Shown: positions 1-4,129 of the stretch, one piece after another
Position numbering within the stretch: position 1 is the first letter of the stretch
Layout: each line of letters opens with the position of its first letter
Source: Methanoregulaceae archaeon
GTDB taxonomy: Archaea > Halobacteriota > Methanomicrobia > Methanomicrobiales > Methanospirillaceae
Length of the DNA: 5,731 bases
Direction: 5' to 3'
NCBI GenBank assembly: GCA_025453715.1
Contig: JALOPT010000111.1
Location: 1 to 5,731, forward strand
The notes under the pieces: model-generated
Databases searched by the model: none
Seen by the model: the letters and a program-made list of their open reading frames with translations, nothing else
What the model was told of the DNA's origin: nothing
Program-made: the position numbers and the translations under genes

Positions 1-677
1 GCCTGGCTGCTCCCGTAGATGGCAACGATCGTATCAAACAGGTCGCCGCTCCCTTCAGTCGAAAGCCGTTCATTCCCGTTGCTGGAAAATAAAAAGGAAA
101 TTCCGGGGTTCGCAATCGCAAACGCCTCCATGGTCCTTGTAATGGCAGTGATCTCGGAACCAACCGGTTTCTGGAACTTTTTTCTCGCAGGGGTATTGAA
201 AAAGAGGTCACGAACGGTGATTGTTGTCCCGGCAGGCGCCCCGGTTTCATTCACTTTTTCTATACCCCCGCCGCGGATAATTACCTCTGTGCCACTATCC
301 CCGCCGCCGCGTTCCATGGTCACCAGGGTAACGTGGGCAACCGCGGCAATACTTGCCAGGGCTTCCCCGCGGAACCCGAGAGTCCGGCAGTGGTCCAGGT
401 CACCGATACACTGGATTTTGCTTGTTGCATGCGGGGTGAATGCAGAACAGGCATCTTCCGCCCCCATACCACACCCGTTATCAGTGACCCGGAGCGACGT
501 GATCCCGTCCCTGCCCGACTCAAGCAGCACCATTATCCGGGTAGCACCGGCGTCAATGGAGTTTTCCACCAGTTCCTTCACAACAGAAGCCGGGCGTTCC
601 ACCACTTCTCCCGCGGCAATCTTGTTTACCGTGGCCTGGTCAAGGAGCCTGATCCTGCTCCTGTTGTGCCCGTCCAT
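1..677 (-). CDS. mutL: DNA mismatch repair protein MutL, N-terminal part (cut by window edge)
   Basis: MutL is the ATP-dependent matchmaker of mismatch repair: it is recruited by mismatch-bound MutS and passes the signal to the strand-incision step. The 225 visible residues form the GHKL ATPase core. Seen in order: the N-terminal segment IAAGEVVERPASVVKELVEN (20-39), with E35 and N39 matching the catalytic Glu and Mg-binding Asn of E. coli MutL (E29, N33); DAGA (42-45); DNGCGM (66-71, nucleotide-binding Asp); PHATSKI (82-88); GFRGEALASI (101-110); and LFFNTPARKKF (158-168). These are complete, so the ATPase looks functional. The ATG directly follows the mutS TGA and has a GGAG Shine-Dalgarno 9 bases upstream, which fixes the start. 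The C-terminal dimerisation domain, and whether it carries the endonuclease motif, lies outside the window. Family assignment is essentially certain. Confidence 0.96.
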   Translation of the reverse strand, partial: MDGHNRSRIRLLDQATVNKIAAGEVVERPASVVKELVENSIDAGATRIMVLLESGRDGITSLRVTDNGCGMGAEDACSAFTPHATSKIQCIGDLDHCRTLGFRGEALASIAAVAHVTLVTMERGGGDSGTEVIIRGGGIEKVNETGAPAGTTITVRDLFFNTPARKKFQKPVGSEITAITRTMEAFAIANPGISFLFSSNGNERLSTEGSGDLFDTIVAIYGSSQ

Positions 678-3449
678 TCACCTGCTCTCCTGGCTGGCAT
701 TATCCCGGCCCTCTGCCGCCTTACCATCCTCCCTGGTAACATGGGAATGGCCGGGTGTAGCTGCATTTCCTATGTGCCGGGACTTGTCCGGATCCGGGTA
801 ATTTCCCTGCTTCACTTTTTTCTGGATTTCGTGGAGCCGGGTGAGGGCCTCAAGAGGTGTCATGGTATCGACCGAAAGCCCCTCTATCTCCTGCAGTACG
901 GGATCTCTTGGGGCAACCGGCGTATCAACGAGGAGCATCTGTGTATATCGCCGGACTTTGCCACCGGGATTCGTGTCCCGGCCTTCGACCTCACCCATGA
1001 TAGTATTCGCACGATCGGTCACCTTTCTCGGCACCCCTGCAATTTGTGCAACATGGATCCCATAGCTCCTGTCGGTCGCACCAGGGACGATTTTCCTGAG
1101 AAATACCACTTCTTTCCCGGTGTCCCGCACGGCAAAGTGATAATTTCTGACCCTGGGGAGGTCGGATTCAATACCAACGATCTCATGGAAATGTGTGGCG
1201 AATAGTGTCCTCGGGCCGGCACCTCCCTTTCCGTGGAGGAATTCCAGCACCGCCTTTGCAATGCAGAAACCGTCAAGCGTGGAAGTGCCCCTCCCGATCT
1301 CATCAAGGATCACAAGGCTCTTTTTCGTTACGTTGTTTAAAATATTCGCGAGCTCTATCATTTCGACCATGAAAGTCGACTGGCCGGAGGAAAGGTCATC
1401 AAAGGCACCGACCCGGGTAAAAATTCTGTCAACAACACCGATTTCTGCGTAAGATGCCGGGACAAAACTCCCCATCTGTGCCATAATGGTAATAAGGGCA
1501 ACGGAGCGCATGTAGGTCGATTTCCCAGCCATATTCGCCCCGGTGATAATCAGTACCTGTTCACCGGATGCATCAATCAGGACATCGTTTGGTACAAAAC
1601 CCCCGGTCATCCGGCGTTCGACAACCGGATGCCGGCCTTCCCTGATGAGGTGCCGGTTCCCGGGATCGATGTTAGGCCTTACATACTGGTATTTACGGGC
1701 AGATTCTGCAAGGGCTGAAAACAGGTCGAGATGCCCGGCACCTTCCGCTGAGGACTGGATTGCCGGAACAACCTCCTGCAGTTCACGGAGCAGTGCGGAG
1801 TAGAGGACGGCCTCACGGGCCAGCAGCCGTTCATCTGCATTGGCAATGCTTGCCTCCTTTTCACGGAGAGAGGGGATAGTAAACCGTTCACCCGTCGACG
1901 TGGTCTGTTTTCGTTCGTATTCTGGCGGCACAAGGTGGAGGTTTGGCCTTGTCACCTCGATGTAGTACCCGAATACGGAAGTATAGCCAACCTTCAGGGA
2001 CTTGATCCCGGTAGAAGCACGCTCCTCCTGCTGTAACTGCACGATCCAGTCTTTTCCTGAACCGGATATACTTCGCAGGTGGTCAAGCTCCGCATCATAC
2101 CCTTCCCGGATCACCATGCCATTCTTTACGGTTGCCGGGGGGTCTTCCACGATTGCCCGCTGGATGAGGTCAATTGTTGCCTGGTGGTCCCTGAGGGCAG
2201 CCAATGCGTTTTGTATCGACAAGGGCAGGTCACCGGTTCCTGCTTCAACCAGCGACCTGATCTCAGGGAGTGCCTGGAGCGACCATGAAAGGGTGAAAAG
2301 GTCACGGGGGCCGGCATTCCCGTAGGATATCCTGCCGGCAATCCGGGAAATATCGCTGCAACGGGATAGCAGGTCACGGAGAGAGGCACGCAGCGGGGTA
2401 TGTGAAGCAAAATACGCAACCGCATCAAGGCGGCCATTGATCTCTTCATGGCCGGTAAGGGGATTGGTAAGGCAACGGACAAGAAGGCGGCTCCCCATGG
2501 GGGTTTTTGTCAGGTCCAGTGTCTTTTTAAGAGTCCCGTCCTCCCCGCTATCCCGGATATTGTTGAGTACTTCAAGGTTCCGGAGCGTTACGGCGTCGAG
2601 CACCATCGTGCCGGTTACACTACGGTCAGAAATACCCGTGATGTGTCGCAGTTCTTTTCCCTGGGTCTCCTTTGCATACGATAATGCTCCACCGAGCGCC
2701 CTGACTGCAGATACCCGGGAAAACAGGCCATACCCGTCAAGTGAGGCGACCTGAAAATGCGACATCAACACGTCTTTTGCCCGTTCAAAACCGAATAATT
2801 CTCCCTTCCACTGTGTCACCGGGACAGCACGGTCCTTAAGAAGCGTGATTACCTGCACATCCGTGCCGGGTGGCACAATGCATTCACCGGGGTGATACTT
2901 TGCAATTTCTGCATCGAGCGACTGGAAATGGTTCTCCATCGGGCATACTGAATAGAAAAACTCGCCGGTGGTGATATCAAGAAATGCCGCAGATACAACC
3001 CCTGCATTACGGTCTTCGGCAACAGCCATGAGATATGCGGCAGCCGTTGAGGGGACCATCGAGGGGTCGATGACAGTCCCGGGCGTTATCACCCTGGTGA
3101 GTTGCCGTTTTACAATTCCTTTTGATTCTTTCGGGTCACCCACCTGGTCGACGACTGCTACGCGGTAACCCTTCCTGACGAGGCGGGCAATATATGAATC
3201 GAACGCGTGGCACGGGACACCGGCAAGCGGGATCTTTTCCCCGCCGGAACCCTTTGAACGGGAAGTCAGAACGATATCAAGCTCCCGCGAGACGGTCTCG
3301 GCATCGTTCCAGAACGTCTCGTAAAAATCGCCGATCTGGAAGAACAGTATCGATTCGCCGCATTCTTTCTTCAGCGTATGATATTGCTCCATTACCGGGG
3401 TAAGGCGTTTTCCGCCGCCTTCATTCCCAGCTCCGTTCTCCTGCGGCAT
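678..3449 (-). CDS. mutS: DNA mismatch repair protein MutS (MutS1 type)
   Basis: MutS binds mispaired bases and small loops in DNA and, with ATP, becomes a sliding clamp that recruits MutL. Numbering is from the ATG (923 aa). Seen in order: mismatch-recognition domain with GDFYE, where F42 and E44 match E. coli F36 and E38; AGVPCHA and SKGIVKRQLTRVITPGT in domain I; connector, lever and clamp domains to about 565; Walker A GANMAGKST (637-645); DDLSSGQSTFMVEM (684-697); Walker B LVILDE (712-717) followed by IGRGTST; ATHFHE with H753; and a helix-turn-helix dimer region GATDRSYGIHVAQIAGVP (790-807). The second Walker A residue is Ala where Pro is usual. The protein is somewhat long for the family because of a hydrophilic tail (about 884-923). 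A GTG three codons upstream (3458) keeps the frame open, but ATG is preferred; neither has a clear Shine-Dalgarno. Operon with mutL, no gap. Such genes in archaea are generally regarded as acquired from bacteria. Confidence 0.96.
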   Translation of the reverse strand: MPQENGAGNEGGGKRLTPVMEQYHTLKKECGESILFFQIGDFYETFWNDAETVSRELDIVLTSRSKGSGGEKIPLAGVPCHAFDSYIARLVRKGYRVAVVDQVGDPKESKGIVKRQLTRVITPGTVIDPSMVPSTAAAYLMAVAEDRNAGVVSAAFLDITTGEFFYSVCPMENHFQSLDAEIAKYHPGECIVPPGTDVQVITLLKDRAVPVTQWKGELFGFERAKDVLMSHFQVASLDGYGLFSRVSAVRALGGALSYAKETQGKELRHITGISDRSVTGTMVLDAVTLRNLEVLNNIRDSGEDGTLKKTLDLTKTPMGSRLLVRCLTNPLTGHEEINGRLDAVAYFASHTPLRASLRDLLSRCSDISRIAGRISYGNAGPRDLFTLSWSLQALPEIRSLVEAGTGDLPLSIQNALAALRDHQATIDLIQRAIVEDPPATVKNGMVIREGYDAELDHLRSISGSGKDWIVQLQQEERASTGIKSLKVGYTSVFGYYIEVTRPNLHLVPPEYERKQTTSTGERFTIPSLREKEASIANADERLLAREAVLYSALLRELQEVVPAIQSSAEGAGHLDLFSALAESARKYQYVRPNIDPGNRHLIREGRHPVVERRMTGGFVPNDVLIDASGEQVLIITGANMAGKSTYMRSVALITIMAQMGSFVPASYAEIGVVDRIFTRVGAFDDLSSGQSTFMVEMIELANILNNVTKKSLVILDEIGRGTSTLDGFCIAKAVLEFLHGKGGAGPRTLFATHFHEIVGIESDLPRVRNYHFAVRDTGKEVVFLRKIVPGATDRSYGIHVAQIAGVPRKVTDRANTIMGEVEGRDTNPGGKVRRYTQMLLVDTPVAPRDPVLQEIEGLSVDTMTPLEALTRLHEIQKKVKQGNYPDPDKSRHIGNAATPGHSHVTREDGKAAEGRDNASQESR
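687..690 (-). promoter_or_regulatory. Shine-Dalgarno of mutL inside the end of mutS
   Basis: On the minus strand GGAG lies 9 bases before the mutL ATG, within the last codons of mutS. Because the mutS stop abuts the mutL start, ribosomes finishing mutS are placed at this site, which supports translational coupling. It also confirms the chosen mutL start. Confidence 0.7.
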
Positions 3450-3461
3450 TGTGTACACAAT
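3448..3461. promoter_or_regulatory. perfect 14-base palindrome at the mutS start
   Basis: ATTGTGTACACAAT is identical to its reverse complement over all 14 bases. It covers the first two bases of the preferred mutS ATG and the whole alternative GTG. As DNA it could be a repressor operator bound by a dimer. As mRNA it could fold into a 5-base-pair hairpin with a GUAC loop directly against the start codon. The palindrome is seen; any function is inferred. Confidence 0.5.
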
Positions 3462-3493
3462 AGGGAAACAGACCAGAAATATCTCGCGGTATG

Positions 3494-3502
3494 ATTATTT
3501 AG
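3494..3502 (-). promoter_or_regulatory. mutS: possible TATA box for mutS
   Basis: Minus-strand CTAAATAAT resembles the archaeal TATA element (YTTTAWATA-like). With usual archaeal spacing, transcription would begin near 3472, giving a leader of about 22 bases before the ATG and leaving the 14-base palindrome just inside the transcript. A second AT-rich stretch, CTAAAAAAG (3508-3516), lies nearby and could serve instead. No strong BRE is seen upstream, so the call is tentative. Confidence 0.35.
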
Positions 3503-3600
3503 GGAGATCTTTTTTAGCGGTTCAAAAAGGAGTATCGCATTGATTTTCATACCGGATTGCGTCGATCAGGGTAATTTTCGTTGAATGAGACAGATGAGGA

Positions 3601-3658
3601 TACAGGCTCATTAACATTCCTGCCTGTACCTCACCTGAGGTCACAATTTCGCAGGCAG
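3601..3658. repeat. overlapping inverted repeats that can form alternative hairpins
   Basis: TACAGGC (3601-3607) pairs perfectly with GCCTGTA (3622-3628). CTGCCTG (3620-3626), which overlaps that right arm, also pairs perfectly with CAGGCAG (3652-3658). The two 7-base-pair stems therefore exclude each other. Inside the second stem lies ACCTCA-CC-TGAGGT (3628-3641), a nested inverted repeat. The pairings are seen directly. Whether the region is transcribed, and from which strand, is not known. Confidence 0.45.
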
Positions 3659-3717
3659 CAGAAGTTGATCTCTCAACCCGGGTGCCGCCGGCCGGTTTCA
3701 AATTTGCATGGCACGGG

Positions 3718-3734
3718 CATTTCCAGAGGAAATG
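3718..3734. repeat. 7-base inverted repeat with 3-base spacer
   Basis: CATTTCC (3718-3724) and GGAAATG (3728-3734) are perfect reverse complements around AGA. This could be a compact operator half-site pair or a small hairpin. There is no T-run beside it, so it is not called a terminator. The GGAAATG arm recurs at 4084-4090, just before the ATPase, which may be chance. Confidence 0.35.
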
Positions 3735-3802
3735 GATAGGGTACCAACAGGTTCATTGAGCAGATAATTATGTTAACAACTATTTCACCGTCATGGAGAA
3801 AG

Positions 3803-3822
3803 AGGGTTCCATCAGAAACCCT
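3803..3822. repeat. 6-base inverted repeat
   Basis: AGGGTT (3803-3808) and AACCCT (3817-3822) are perfect reverse complements with an 8-base loop. The stem is short and no U-run follows, so neither terminator nor operator function can be assigned. Confidence 0.25.
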
Positions 3823-3958
3823 ATATCTTCACAATTGTAATGTTTTGAGTTAATCATGAAATGCCTGGTTGCATGGTAACCTGCTCATCTGGTGGCAATA
3901 GACCGTACAGATTGACGGCCACCCGAAATGCCAGCGTACCTGGCTGGAAAAGGGCAGG

Positions 3959-3968
3959 CTTAAATAAA
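3959..3968 (+). promoter_or_regulatory. possible TATA box for the ATPase gene (distal)
   Basis: CTTAAATAAA is the closest match to an archaeal TATA element in the intergenic region, preceded by purine-rich sequence (GGAAAAGGGCAGG) that could act as a BRE. Transcription would begin near 3990, giving a leader of roughly 140 bases that contains the 4028-4041 palindrome, one copy of the direct repeat and the short leader ORF. The box is seen; promoter activity is inferred. Confidence 0.4.
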
Positions 3969-3998
3969 TTCCCGGACTTTCCTCTAGCGCTGATGCCT

Positions 3999-4081
3999 GG
4001 GAAAATTCACCGGCATGACAGTTTGTCCGGATATATATCCGCAAATTTACGGGCAATCATGATAAGCGGGGAAAAATTCAC
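3999..4081 (+). repeat. direct repeat flanking the palindrome
   Basis: GGGAAAATTCAC (3999-4010) recurs with one extra A as GGGAAAAATTCAC (4069-4081), about 70 bases apart. The two copies stand on either side of the 4028-4041 palindrome and upstream of the ATPase start. They could be two sites for one regulator or a small duplication remnant. Confidence 0.4.
4028..4041. promoter_or_regulatory. perfect 14-base palindrome with TATA-like core
   Basis: CGGATATATATCCG is identical to its reverse complement. Its ATATATAT core could itself be a TATA element, with transcription starting near 4061 and a leader of about 67 bases before the ATPase ATG. Alternatively it is an operator for a dimeric regulator of the ATPase. 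A site that serves both would let a repressor block TBP binding. The palindrome is seen; its role is inferred. Confidence 0.45.
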
Positions 4082-4129
4082 ATGGAAATGATGCACACGT
4101 GGTGCCCGGTACCTGAAGGAACGCGATAA
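4082..4129 (+). CDS. possible 15-codon leader ORF overlapping the ATPase start
   Basis: An ATG at 4082 opens a frame encoding MEMMHTWCPVPEGTR and ending in TAA (4127-4129), which overlaps the ATPase ATG as TAATG. The Shine-Dalgarno of the ATPase lies inside this frame. Five of the fifteen residues (three Met, one His, one Cys) are potential metal ligands. The only candidate ribosome site, GGGG at 4068-4071, is weak and about 10 bases away. The stop-start overlap suggests a coupled leader peptide controlling the pump, but a frame this short can arise by chance. Confidence 0.25.
   Translation: MEMMHTWCPVPEGTR
4116..4120 (+). promoter_or_regulatory. Shine-Dalgarno of the P-type ATPase
   Basis: AAGGA (within GAAGGA) lies 8 bases before the ATG at 4129, normal spacing for methanogen and bacterial ribosome binding. 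It supports that ATG as the start; the mature N-terminus also fits the family. Confidence 0.65.

Larger units (their letters stand above)
3450..4128. other. divergent intergenic region between mutS and the ATPase gene
   Basis: About 680 bases separate the divergent mutS and ATPase starts. No open frame here looks like a normal gene: the two longest (3850-4056 minus, 3861-4091 plus) overlap on opposite strands and show no recognisable motif. The stretch holds TATA-like boxes for both genes and several short inverted repeats, described separately. It is longer than needed for two archaeal promoters, so it may hold an unrecognised small RNA or extended regulatory sites; this is inference. Confidence 0.6.

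Noticed and set aside
19..801. Plus-strand open frame of 260 codons
   Set aside because: It lies antisense to mutL and the end of mutS, shows no family motif, and the opposite strand carries unmistakable MutL motifs.
333..1205. Plus-strand open frame of 290 codons
   Set aside because: Antisense to mutL and mutS; open because of the GC-rich codon pattern of the real genes; no recognisable domain.
3458..3458. GTG as the mutS start
   Set aside because: It is only three codons upstream of an ATG and has no Shine-Dalgarno; ATG is the simpler choice, though the sequence cannot fully decide.
3510..3515. Run of six T on the plus strand as a terminator
   Set aside because: No plus-strand gene ends here and no stem precedes it; it more likely belongs to the AT-rich promoter region of mutS.
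3392..3550. Minus-strand 52-codon frame overlapping the mutS start, ending in TAATG at an internal mutS Met
   Set aside because: The N-terminal residues of MutS before that Met are still compatible with the family, the frame has no ribosome site, and it crosses the likely mutS promoter.
3850..4056. Minus-strand open frame of 68 codons in the intergenic region
   Set aside because: No motif or ribosome site, and it overlaps the opposite-strand frame and the palindromic promoter candidate.
3861..4091. Plus-strand open frame of 76 codons in the intergenic region
   Set aside because: No family resemblance, no convincing ribosome site, and it runs over the probable ATPase promoter elements. It overlaps an equally unconvincing minus-strand frame.
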